This document shows, in pieces, positions 28,801 to 42,133 of a stretch of DNA of 64,000 bases. The translations under genes were made by a program, and so were the position numbers. Positions within the stretch are counted from its first letter, which is position 1. Each line of letters starts with the position of its first letter. Under the pieces are notes generated by a model. The model was not told the DNA's origin. It did no database searches and saw only the letters and a program-made list of their open reading frames with translations. Source of the stretch: Omphiscola glabra (taxonomy: Eukaryota; Mollusca; Gastropoda; Lymnaeidae); assembly GCA_964017045.1 (NCBI GenBank), contig OZ024794.1, positions 26,861,427 to 26,925,426 of the forward strand. Direction: 5' to 3'.

Positions 28801-31800
28801 TTTTATACCATTTTGCAGGAGATGTGAAAAGGAGACGCCGCTGACATGATGTTGTCTTGTATTGATTCTAAGCAGTGCGAACACAAACATTTCACCAGCG
28901 AGCGTACGTGCTTGTGGTCACTCAACAAAGAAATGAACATAGGGGGTGACTTTTGGCAGCACGGGTGTGGACTAGCTGTCTTTTGAATATACATGATATA
29001 AGATTCACATGTCTGATTCTTGATTAGGGTAAAGAGCGGGATGGAGGGAGGGAAAGATTGGGAAGGAGTGAGGGAGAGAACGAGAGAGAGAGAGGGAGGG
29101 AGAGAAAGAGAGAGGGAGGGAGGGAGAGAAAGAGACAGAGGGAGGAGGGAAAGAAAGAGGGTGAGGGAGGGAGGGAGAGAGGGGAGGGAAAGAGAAAGAG
29201 AGAGGGAGGGAGGGATAGATAGAGAAAAAGAGTGAGAGAAAGAGAGGGAGAGAAAGACAGAGAGAGAGAGAGGGAGAGAAAGAGAGAGAGAGAGAGAGAG
29301 AAGGAGGGATGGAGGCAGAGAGAGAGGGAGAAACAAACATTGTAGATGTTTATTTGTGACAGACATTTAAAAGTTTGAGAACTCTTGGCCTATGGTTAAT
29401 TATTAGAGCACTGCATATTGAGTAATTTCCCATCTTAAAATGCAGTTGGGTTCTGAGCTGGTGTACCGTGATAATGAATCTACAAAACTCAGGTTTAGTC
29501 CAAATTGTGTACGAGCCACAAGTTAAATTTTAAATTTCATAGTACAGTCAAATGCAATACTTGTATTTTAAAGGAAACCCAACATTTGATTGGCGTTTGA
29601 CAGTAGCTGTTTGTTTATTATATAAGCCTCGTTTTCGTGTTCAAAAGTTGGCCACTTACTACCCTGACGTCAAATGAAATGTGCAAGATTCAATCTTTAT
29701 AATGGGGCAACTACTCACAATTCGTCCTCCACTGTGGCACGAATGACAACCCAAGGCACGAGAAATAGCAGAGGTCCCGCTGTAAATTGAAAGAAAACAG
29801 AAAGCGTTGTAAATAGAATAAGTTGTAAATAAAAAAAAAATGTTGCAAAGAGGTCAATGTGTAAATAGAGAAGTTGCAAATAGAAAAATGTGTAAATAAA
29901 GCAAATTTTAAGTAGAACTAGCTGGAAATAGAGAAAGTTGTAAATAGAATAAGGTGTAAATAGAACAAGATTTAAACAGAACAGGGTGTTAATAGAGCAA
30001 GGTGTAAATCGAACAATATGTAAATAGAACAAGATGTTAATAGAACTACATTTAGTTGTTCATATAGTAAGTATTCACTTCTGAAATACAACTTTTAAAC
30101 AATTTTTAATGGCGCTACTCGTACTTAAATTTTTGAAAAATGTCTATTACATTTTCAAGATGTTAAAAATGCATTGCATATTTTCGACCATTGAAATAAG
30201 TCTCAGTTATCAATACTTTGTCTCAAAGATTTGTCTCTGATTATTAAAAAAAATGGTCTTACAAATTACTCCTCGGCTCATGTCTATGTATGTTATATTT
30301 TTTTGTACTGTATTATAGGTCCTCGGCTATAAGATAGATTAGCCGGGTACAAATTAAAATTTGTTCTTGTAGAAAGATTACATTCCTATACAGTGCACTG
30401 GCTTAAATGAAAGAAATTATACATATATTGTTGTGCAAATGAATTTTTTTTTAAAATGGCCACTAAAAAGTCCACTTCTCCTTCCTTAATAAATACGATA
30501 TTATTTTAGATTTGTTAAAGGTCCAGTTTTTAACTAGGAAAACTTTTCTTGATAATCATTTCCAAGGCCAGTACTTTCTGTCAATTAAAACAACAAAAAC
30601 AAACAAAGAGGTGACTTTTTTTTTTTTTTTTAACTATGTAGCGTTGACAAATGAATTATTCTTTAGTTGCAAAATCACCGTTTTATCCACACAGTCACAG
30701 CGACTCAATGTCAGGAGGAGAAAATGTGGATTAAAAAAAAAAAGACAAAAAAAACCAAACAAAAACCACTAATAATCCACTGCCTCAGCTCTTCCTTTTA
30801 AACACCGAATCGTTGAATTATTTAGACAAAAAATGCTTGACAAGATAACGTTGGTGCAAAATTTCTTGAAAAATATGGAACAAGGAAGGCTCTTATCAAA
30901 TAGTAATGACATAAAAGAGCTTATAGCAAAGTCGTGTTTTCGAAAGGCGATATTGGTTTGACGCGTGGGCTGATCGAACTCTTTTTTTCAATGTAGACGG
31001 GGAAATAAAATCATGTTTTTTTCTATATTTATTGCTGTTGAGTGGACTGCTTTTACCGCACTCATGTAAGAAGTGACACTTCCGCCCCCATTCAGGCGCA
31101 CTAAGAAGACAATAACAGGAGCAGTGTTTCGAGACCGGCCTGTAATTTAGGCATGTTTGGAAAAAAAAAAACGTGTTTGATTTTGGTTACCATCATCGGA
31201 AGACAGAGATTTGGATTAACCTAAAGACGAATGCCTTTTAGGGCCCCGCGCCTTTTAGGGTCCCGTGACCTGGGCCGGATTTACAATTTTAGGGGCCCTA
31301 GGCAAACAAAAATTTGAGGCCCCATTTTGAAAAAAAAAATATTGCTAAGTTTTTTTTATTCAAAAAAATATATATATTTTATATACTACTCCCAATTTTG
31401 GGGCCCCTTATTTCGCGGGGCCCCTAGGCCACGGCCTAGTCGGTCTGCCTGTAAATCCGGCCCTGCCTCGTGACAATAGGGATTACTGATAGGCATCTCT
31501 GACTTCTGTATACTATAACAAGTTATAAACTAAAAAGTGGGGTGGGGGGAGAAAAAGTTAGGTACAACCTGCTACTCACTGAACAAAAACCAACAGCGCC
31601 CAAGTTTCATTTCAGTTTTTAAAAAAAAAATTTTTTTTTTTTTTTGTTGAATGCTGTATTATATGCTGTGTTTCTTTCAGAAAATTTGTTACAAAGCTTG
31701 GGGGGGGGGGGGCATTTCAAATGTTCGGGCGGGCAGTGGCGTAGGAAGGATGGGCGGAAAGTGACGGGCCGCCCCCAGGGGAAATTTTCACAATTCTCTG

Positions 31801-32705
31801 TCGCGATATTCAAAATGTTGCATCGAACTCAAACTGAAGGCTATGGGTATTTGCGGGTGGGGGTGAGGTTTGGGTTGGGTGTGGGGCAGAGCAGTTGCTG
31901 CCCGAGTTATATTCAAAATATTACGCCCTCCCCCCCCCCCAAACAAAAACACATAGATTACATAATGTACTCCCAAAGTGTCCCCGGGGGTGGTCGTCCC
32001 CTTCGCATTCCCCTATGTACGCCAGTAGAGAAACACATTTTTTTCCACCTGGGTTACAGGCCTTAATCAGGAATTGAAATGGAACGTGTTTTGCTTCATC
32101 TTCCTGGGCTCGGAATAGCTCGGGATTGCTCGGAATAGCTCGGGATTGCTCGGGATTGCTTGGGATTGCTCGGGATTGCTTGGGATTGCTCGGAATAGCT
32201 CGGGATTGCTCGGGATTGCTCGGAATAGCTCGGGTTTGCTCGGAATAGCTCGGGATTGCTCGGGATTGCTCGGGATTGATTGGGATTGCTTGGGATTGCT
32301 CGGGATTGCTCGGGATTGCTCGGAATTGCTCGGGATTGCTTGGGATTGCTTGAGATTGCTCGGGATTGCTGGGGATTGCTCGGAATTGCTTGGGATTGCT
32401 GTGAAAAATTCAACACACATATGTCTTTACCTTCCGAAAACAAACGCCTAAAGAAATGTAATACAATTAATATGATTGAAATAAAGGTAATTTACAGTTC
32501 CCCTTCAATAATAGAGTGTTCAAAAATATATATATTGTAGGGAATATCGATTCGACGCATCGTCACAAAAATGTTGAAGGCCATTTGATCGGCTTATAAG
32601 TGGGTTGTTAGCACACAAAAAATGCAGTTCACAAATTGCGTGAAATGTTGAGATTATAAATAAATGAATAAATAAATAAATAAATATATATATAAAGAGA
32701 TAGAG

Positions 32706-32738
<33 letters not shown>

Positions 32739-32750
32739 CATAGAGATTGT

Positions 32751-32785
<35 letters not shown>

Positions 32786-32909
32786 GAAGAGAGAGGAAGT
32801 TTGATAGAAAAAGAGAGTGAGGAAGTGAAAGAAATGGGGGATAAAATAAAGCGAAAGGCAAAAAGAATAATACAAAGAGGGAGATAAATATATATATAAA
32901 GAGATAGAC

Positions 32910-32959
<50 letters not shown>

Positions 32960-33059
32960 TGAGATAGAAAAAGAGAGTGGGGAAGTGAAAGAAATGGGGA
33001 TAGAATAAAGCGAAAGACAAAAAGAATAAGACAAAGAGGGAGATAAAAGGAGAGATACA

Positions 33060-33098
<39 letters not shown>

Positions 33099-35445
33099 AA
33101 GAGATAGGGCGATGTGATTCAAGTCGATTTTAGGAATAACGTTTATTGATAAGCTTTCTTTTAGCTATATCGTCTTGTTTGAAGTTAACAGTGATAACTT
33201 TACTTAGAGATAAGCTGGTCTATTAATCAGATAGTTAACTGATAAATTGGCATAGTAATACGACAGTTTAATGATAAGATGGTCTAGAATTAGGATAGTC
33301 TAATAATTCTATTGTCAAATGGTTTGATGTTATTGCTCCATCCAAAGATGGTACCCCATCGAATGTACCGCAGTTCTGAGAAGGTGGTGACTATGATAAG
33401 TCGATCTATAGATATGATGGTAAAGGAATAAGTTATTCTAGTGATATGTTAGTCTAGTGATAAGATGGTCTAGTGATTAGATGGTCTAGTGTTAAGATGG
33501 TGTAGTTGTTCCCATGATGGTACACCACTAAATGTAGCGCCGTTCTGAGAACTATAACTATGATAAGATGGTTTACTGCTTAGATGGTCTAATGATAAGA
33601 TGGCCTAGTTGTTAGAGTTAGGTATACTTACTCCATCCCAGGATGGTACACCAGCGAATGTAGCGCCGTTCTGAGAAGATGGTGACTGTGACCAGAATGT
33701 ACAAGTAAAGACCTTCCAGGAAGACCCACGTGCTGCTGGTCAGTTGGACGTAGTTGAATGTGGTGAACAACATCTTACACTGCCAGTGCTGCGGGATGGT
33801 GTGTACGGAACAAAGAGTAGCATTAGATACATCTATAGGCCAGCTGCATAAGAGCTCTAAGTTAAACATATGAAAGATGTTTCGTGACTGTCTAATGCAA
33901 CGATGGCCAAAACCGCGGTTCGCGGCTCGTGAGCCGCATGCGGCTCTTCTGTGTTCACATTGCGGCTCGCGAACAATTTATGAAATTAAAACTTTTCGTT
34001 TGAAATATATAATATAAAAAATAAATGAAAGTTTAAAAAAAAAATCTTGACTGAAACAAAGGGTTGAAAATAATTTGGGATTGATTTAAATTTTAAAAGT
34101 TGAAGGGAGACTCTAAGGTTTCTATGAAAGTTAACCATTTGCAATTCATTTAAGCTGGTGGCCTGGGAATTGGGGGGGGGGGTGTGTGGTGGTGGTTGAG
34201 AAGGTAGATTAACACTTTAAAAACTGTACCACATTACACAATACATTTTTTTTGTTAAAACAAAGATTTCGAGGTTAGCGTTTGTTAAATAGAACTAAAC
34301 ATTTGTATCTTCTTTTATTACCCAAGAGGCCTATACGCGGGACACCCTTATCAAACATGAAATAACCGTTCAGGGACTCACCGATCCTGTCGGATCGAAA
34401 ATGAATTGACCAGGAGACACCTCTATGACGTCATTTCGCAGGCCCAAGTGAATCACCAGGAGACTGTCCTTGAGGAACGATAGGAGCGCCCGTAGGACGA
34501 AGGCCAAGAATAGGTTCAGGTGTATTGTGTTTCTGGGACAGTGGAGACGTCTGGTGGGGGAAAAAAATAATATAACTCTTCACAAAAGTTTTAAATCCTT
34601 TTGTTTTAAAATTTGCTGCGCTTCCATGATTTTACCTGCTGCCAAATTGACTGCAGAAGCGGTATTGACCACAGAACTCTTGTAAACTATCATCTCTGCA
34701 TTATAAACTATTTTTTGGAAGATAGATTTTTAATGAATGTTTAAGAAGCGACGAGATGAGAAAAAACATTTGCCCTTTCTTTTATGTATAGTTTGCTTCT
34801 GGCGTGTCTTGCTTTCTCTTCACAACCGCCTCCCCCCCCCCCCCCCAAACTACTCAAGTTAAAAAAAATATAGTAGTACTGAGTGAAAAAAAAGGATGAC
34901 ATGCGTGACATGTGAACTCATGTAAAAAAAATTCCTTAAGGGGGCGGCGACTATTATATTAATCAATAAGGAGCCACGGGTATGGTGTAGGACTGTCTGT
35001 AGGTCTATTGCTTAAAGGCCGGAAAGTATGGTTTAGGACTGTCTGTAGGTCTATTGCTTAAAGGTCGGCAGGTAGGGTGTAGGACTGTCTGTAGGTCTAT
35101 TGCTTAAAGGTCGGCAGGTAGGCTGTAGGACTGTCTGTAGGTCTATTGCTTAAAGGCCGGCAGGTAGGGTGTAGGACTGTCTGTAGGTCTATTGCTTAAA
35201 GGCCGGCAGGTAGGGTGTAGGACTGTCTGTAGGTCTATTGCTTAAAGGCTGGCAGGTAGGGCGTAGGACTTTCTGTAGGTCTATTGCTTAAAGGCCGGCA
35301 GGTAGGGTGTAGGACTTCCGCATGCGTATTGTTTAAAGGTCGGCGTCTATTACAGAGAATGAAAAGTTAATAATTTTTTTGCGTAGCACTTAGACCCACC
35401 GGGTATTTTCTCAAAATACACGGACTCGGTGTAAAAAGACATCTA

Positions 35446-35483
<38 letters not shown>

Positions 35484-38400
35484 CAGTATATATCAGTTAT
35501 TTTGTTCCATTGGCGTAGTAAGTGGGGTGTGGTGGGGCGGTCCGGCGTTTGTGGCACTTTGTTTCCTTATATGGACGGGTGGCATTTTCGGGGAAGTACA
35601 GAGGTTTGTTTCGAATAAGAATACGTCAAAAAACTTGGTCTTCCCCAGGCGGCATGAACCCTAGCTACGCTTATGGGTAAGTCTACATTTATTTCCTTAT
35701 ATTTGGTTATTCCTATTTCACTAGTCGTTTTAAGGTATAGCGATGAGGAGCGAACTCTAACAATTATTAAATTCTTTAGGTGTTTTTTATTGTTGAGCTT
35801 ACCTAAAATAAATCATAATAAAAATGGCGATCAGCAGCGCTATCAGTGAGATACCGTATCCCACGCTGTACATGATCTTGATTCGTTCAATGTGATCCTG
35901 GAAAAAAAAAAAAAAAGAAAAGTATAAAAAATAGATACAAACAAATTTGCTCTCTTTTTTTATGAGACATCATTTTGGATTTCAAAAGTTTTGGTTTACC
36001 AGCGCTGCACAGATGAACGCTGGTCGAGAAGTATGACGCATTGCTAGATAATTCATACACAAAGGATTTCTATCGCTTACTGATTGAAAAATGTAAAAAC
36101 ACCTAAATGTAGATATAGGTAAATCAAGGATCCACTATATTTTTAAAAAAAATAACTAACGATCTCTTTGTACAAACAGTTGAATCGATTTTCAGCTGTG
36201 CATGATGCTTCAATGCAGGCAATGAAGTGATATGCTGGTTCAATTCCTTGAAACGAAAATGAGTTTTTTGAAATAAAAAAAAAGACATTGTTATTGAAGA
36301 GTGATTGTGATTTATTCTTATTAACACATGTTTTGTTAACATTTTGATGGTAAACTGTTTTTTTTTAAAAATCAAATTTAATATAGCCTTAACTCGCCCA
36401 AACCAAAGACTCTTTACTTGATATTTCAAAGTAATGTCCTAAACGGTGACATCAAAGTTTATATTCTAAATATCAATATTTAAAATTAAATTTAAAAAAT
36501 ATATATTGGTGACAAAAACCACACCCATCAGTAGGCCAACAGGCTTCTCAACGTTATATGGCCACATGAACCCGACAAACTATCGAACTTCAGTAAATAT
36601 TTAATGGTTGGTTTTTGTGGAGTAGGCAAATGCCTCCATGCTTGTATTCTCAAGTGGAAAAACACATTCATCACAGTTAATGGTCTTTATCGGGTTGACA
36701 AAATACATTGCCCCCCCCCCCCCCCGTGTTTCTGATTTTTAAAAAAAAAACTTATCTACAATTCATTTGCTGGAGCCAACTGCGCCATAGCTGTCTTGTT
36801 AGATGATGCACTGGGTCAGGTCATTCCCGGCTCGTCTTACACCGGACCACACTTAACTGCAGCGCATCGCCCACACTTTCACCCACCTTTAAGTCCGTAT
36901 TACTCTCTGCCCACGTTCTTGTCTGTCTAAATACTAAATACGAGACTTATACTTTTTTATACACATTTTTTGGGGGCTTATTAGACTCATTTACAGTGAA
37001 ACGAGTTGCTTTAAAAAAAATACCAGTGTCTTAATTATTATTATTTTTTGTTTTTGGTTATGTATTTGTATGTATGCGTCGTGTTTACGTCATCTTTCCC
37101 CGTGCACGAACTTTAGCTGACCCCCAAGTTCGGCAGCGCGTTTTGGGCGCGGCTAATTAAAAATAGTCTCCCTTGACCTTGTTTAAAACTAAAAAAATCT
37201 ATGATCTGTTTTATTAGAATTATATACAAAAAGAATGACTAATCAAGAAAGGAATACAATGCATCTGAAACAGGCTATATATATATATATATATACGTCT
37301 CTAAAGGGATTGAGGGAAGAGAGATATTTTGTTATCATGATTACAATATAGATTTGTAAACGAGACAAAGATTTGTTCATTTACCGTGTGTATGTTCCTT
37401 TTTCAACATTGTACCTTTTCAACAAGTCATCAACATGCTGTTAGTCAATAGCTTTAGTTTTTATTTCTTTTTGATTTTGTAATTTATTGTTAACTTAATA
37501 AAATTATTAATTGTAATCAGCCCTAGTTTGGATATCGTTTTCTTTGTTATTGTATTTATTTTACGGTATCGTCTTTTGTTGTGTGCTGTTTGTCAACGAG
37601 CCATTTAGAAAAATAAGAGATTAAATTCTCTAATCTTACAACGGTACGTAACAGATCTATAGCTGCAGGTGAAACAGGCACTGCCGTGACACGGCTCCAC
37701 GTGAACCAGCTACAGCCGTTAGTTTTCCGAGCGCTATAGATAGTTATGGGAGAGCTCAGACGTTTAAATCAATCACAAAGAGAATTGCTACGTTCACTGG
37801 AGATGCTCACCGGGTGACCTAGTTATTGCTCACTGTCATTTCTTATTTACCGGATACTTCAATTAAAAGTTTGTAAGGTGAGATGATGCCGGGAATATTA
37901 AAAATGAAAAACAACAACTTCTAAGACAATTTTGTTTGAATAATTTACTTTATAAATAATAAATTTAAAATAAAATTTTTTTTTGTTTGTTTACATAAAC
38001 AAATATGAGCTTAGTTTTTTGTTGCTTTTTTGACTACAAAAACGCTTTAACCCCAGAGATGGGATGGACGCCGGAAGTAACAAGTCATAGCGGACGGAAA
38101 CCAGAACTGCTTGCATGTCATCAATGGTTGTTCTCTCTTTGACCGATTAACATTTCCGAAATAAATCACGCCAAATCCACTCTGACTGTGCACACCACCC
38201 TGACTGTGCACACCACTCTGACTGTGCACACCACCCTGACTGTGCACACCACTCTGACTGTGCACACCACCCTGGCTATATGCAGAAGACTAGTTTTTTT
38301 TGGCGCTTGCACCCTGAATTCGTGTACGCGCCCCTTACTGTAAGTATACGTTCGGAAAATTTGCCGCGACTAGGCTGTACGCACGCCCAAGGGTATAGAA

Positions 38401-41400
38401 TTCGACTTTCGATCAGCTGTCCGTGTCTTAAACGCGTTCAATGGCTTGATTATTCCATGTCGAGCTTCTCATTATTTAAGTAAAATAGGTGCATTGAATA
38501 AAAGATGGAGGAAATATAATGGATTTTTTTTTTAAAATAAAAAAAAGTTTAAAATGTCTAGCGTTTAAATTTTATAATTTATTATTATTATTTTTAAACT
38601 TTCATTTGTTTTACCTGAAATAAGCTATAAAAAAATAATAACGGGCCATGTAATCAAAACGCTTTTCCATTTGTTGCTATGTATAAAAAAATATTTCTTT
38701 GGGATTCAAATATGGATGTTTGCCATGTTGTTGAAAAATTGAAAGAGCAAAGGGCTATCGTACACATTTTGAGACACGTCATCAGGACGAAGGACATATC
38801 AGAATCAAGTCGCAGTCGAGTATCACGGCGCTATCTGGGTATTACATCAAAATCTGGGTTTTTATATCAAGAGTATTATATCAATATCTGGGTATTACAT
38901 CAGTATGTGGTTATTACATTAATATCTGGGTATTACATACATATCTGGGTATTGCATTAATATATGGCTATGACATTAATATATGGGTATTCCATTAATA
39001 TCTGGGTATTACTTCAGTATGTGGGTATTACATCAGTGTCTGGATATTACATTAATATCTGGGTATTACTTCAGTATGTAGGTATTACATCAGTGTCTGG
39101 GTATTCCATTAATATCTGGGTGTTACTTCAGTATGTGGGTATTACATCAGTGTCTGGGTATTACATTAACTTTCTTGGTATTACATTAATATCTGGGTAT
39201 TACATTAATATCTGGGTTTAACATCAGTATCTCGGAATCACGTCAATATGTGGGTATTACATTAATATCTGGGTATTAAATTCATTTTTGGGTATTACAT
39301 CAGTATCTGGGTATTACTTCAGTATCTGGGTATTACATTAATATCTGGGTATTAAATTAATATTTGGGTATTACATTAATATCTGGGTATTACATCGGTA
39401 TCTGGGTATTTCATTAATATCTGAGTATTAGTATCCTCGTAGAAGAAAAAGATAAGACTTTTAACTATTTTCAAAATATTCACATAATAAAAATGAACCA
39501 AACATTATTGTCAAGGATGCCATCGCATTTTACCCTGACTCTTGTTGGTCTCTGTATTCGTTTCACCAGAAGCATTGTTTTCCCATCCGGTATTATTCCT
39601 CCCCCAACAGGTGGGGTGAGAGGTGCAGTGGAAATCGCTTATTACTTCATATGTTAGGTTCTTAGTTAGTTTTAAGAGGAATTGAAGGTTATTTTAGGAG
39701 TTGCGTGCCCCATAAGAAATTTAGGAGTAAAGTAGAAGTAAAATTTGAGAACCGCTGTTAATTTTAAATTTGAACGAATTTATTATTTTTTTTAAAAGGA
39801 GATTTTCAAAAGAAGCTGTTTTATTTAAAGAACACTACAATGGGCCAATTGGTCTTCACCAAATCTGGTGAAGTAAAAATGATTATACATTTCTATGACC
39901 CCTTTATCAAAGTCTAACTTTACTTTTTAACTTGTGCACAATGAAAGTCTAACTTTACTTTTTAACTTGTGCACAATGAAAGTCTAACTTTACTTTTTAA
40001 CTTGTGCACAATGAAAGTCTAACTTTACTGTTAACGTATACACATCTGTGCGTCTTCACTCTACCAACGACACGTGCATTTACTTCACACGCGGCATGAA
40101 GCGGTAGCTAACATTCAATATTCATAACATGCCCACCCAAATAAACAAATGCGAGGGTTAGGATCTCATCACACTACAAAACATAAAATATAGACCAAAA
40201 TGCAGAGATTTTGTATGCGCTGGTTCCAGTAAACGCAGCCACTAAGAAAAACCGTTCACAGCTGGCATAACCCCTACAGGCGTAGTCAGTGGCGTAACCA
40301 CGGCCTGGCATTGGGGCAGTTGCCAAGGGCGCCGGCCTGCGCCAGTTCAAAAGGGCGCCGCTAAATCTCTAATTTTTAAATTTTTATTTAAATTTCAAGG
40401 GCGCCAAAAATAAATTAGCCAAGGGCGTCAAAAACCCAGTTACGCCTCTAGGCGTAGTTCAAGACATTTGATATTATTGGAGTTATTTGTTAAGAACAAT
40501 TAGCTTTTGCATCATACTTGTTTTTGTTTTTGTTTAAAATTTATTGTTGTGTTGTTAAAAACCTCACCAAAAAAAAAAAGCAGAATTGAGAGCAGTGATT
40601 TGTGTTTACGTTATTTACCCACGAAATATTTTTGATGAACTTCCAGGAGGCTACAGTTTTAGTGCAAGTCCATTGAGGAAGGAGAAATTGCTATGTAATC
40701 TCTATGCTTCCTATCTTGACGCTATATTTACATTTAAAGTCATGTTCCAGAAGTTTTAAGCACGAAGGCACATGGATGTGTCTGTTTTGAATTTTTAAAT
40801 ATTAAAAAAATAAATATATATTTTTTTAAAAATATACTTCACTCAGTGTTCCCCAAATAGTGGTCAGCGAGACTTGCATTGTCGTTCCGTGGAACACGGA
40901 TTATTTATTGTCAAATAAATATAACATAACTTTAATAAATCTTGCGCCGGTTCCCTGGTGCGATTTCGAAAACATCTTTGTGCGGAATCGCAGGTAACTG
41001 ACAGTGCCAGTAAAGGGAAACGGCTCTCGTTGTACAGTTCCCATGAATTCTGTTTAACGTGGATGCAGTACAGGGAACACATCTGTGACAAAATTAAAGC
41101 AAACACGCCCAGAAGTAAACGTATGTTGTTGGTTTTTTCTTCTTAAAGATTGGTGCATTCCCGATAGCGTCAAAATATTTCCCCACATCAAAGAACAGAG
41201 TTAAATAATCGCGAATAAATCCTATACACACAGGAAATTCATCAAAGGAACTTGCGTGCTCCCAGTTTGGTGGGATTAATATGCGGATATTGGATAGATA
41301 AGCACCTGGATAAAACGGTTGTGGCTAAGAACGAGAGAGGAGGCGGGATAGACAGAAGGCAGAGAGAGGTTATGATTCGAGTGCCTGCCTCATAACGCAA

Positions 41401-42059
41401 TCCAGGACTCAAGTCTCGCCTAGATCAATGCTTCTGAAATTGTACATTAATGTCCCAATTTCGTGAAACAAAGTGATCTACTTATATGGCTTGATTGCTT
41501 TATAGAATCGGAGTGGGGGAGTGGCACTGGACCGTTGGCATCGCTGGTTATGATCAAGGTCCGTGTGACCTCATATTCAGTTTGCGGCGGGACAATGCTT
41601 TCATATTTTACATTATGTTCAATATGTGGTGGGACAATGTGTTTTAACTTGTACTTTATGTTCAATATGTGATGGGACACTGTGTTTTAACGTTTACCTT
41701 ATACTCAATATGTGGTGGGACCATGTGTTCAAACACCTCAGTCATCCTACAGCTGGTGTAGTTGGTCCAAGTGGAGTTCAGCTCAGAACGATAGAACCAC
41801 TCACCGCTGTCCATACATTTCTTAGTCGCCTTGGCTGAAAGTCAAATAGCCAAACATTGAATTAGTGGAAATATAGAGATTCTAAATAAACATTAATGCA
41901 TGAAGTTATGTCCGATCATTGACAACAAGGGTTCTCAAATATTCGAAATGTTGAACCACTTAATGATTTATTATTTAAAAAAAAAAACTATTTTGGAAAT
42001 GTTTTGGCATTTTTCTTCGCAAACTTCAAACTTAATTGAGTCTCAAGTTGCATTCGTCG

Positions 42060-42133
<74 letters not shown>

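Larger units (their letters stand above)
33190..33630. repeat. GATAAGATGGTCTAGTG repeats with exon F scraps
   Basis: An irregular array of GATAAGATGGTCTAGTG-like units enclosing two decayed copies of the 3' end of receptor exon F. Confidence 0.85.

Noticed and set aside
28803..29366. A Ser/Leu-rich 187-codon frame that looks like a membrane or secreted protein
   Set aside because: It is the complement of a GA tract; composition alone explains it. The frames at 32520-33122 are the same case.
31644..32066. A 140-codon frame as a possible gene
   Set aside because: It crosses poly-G/C runs and a decayed MITE and shows no conserved motif or splice signals.
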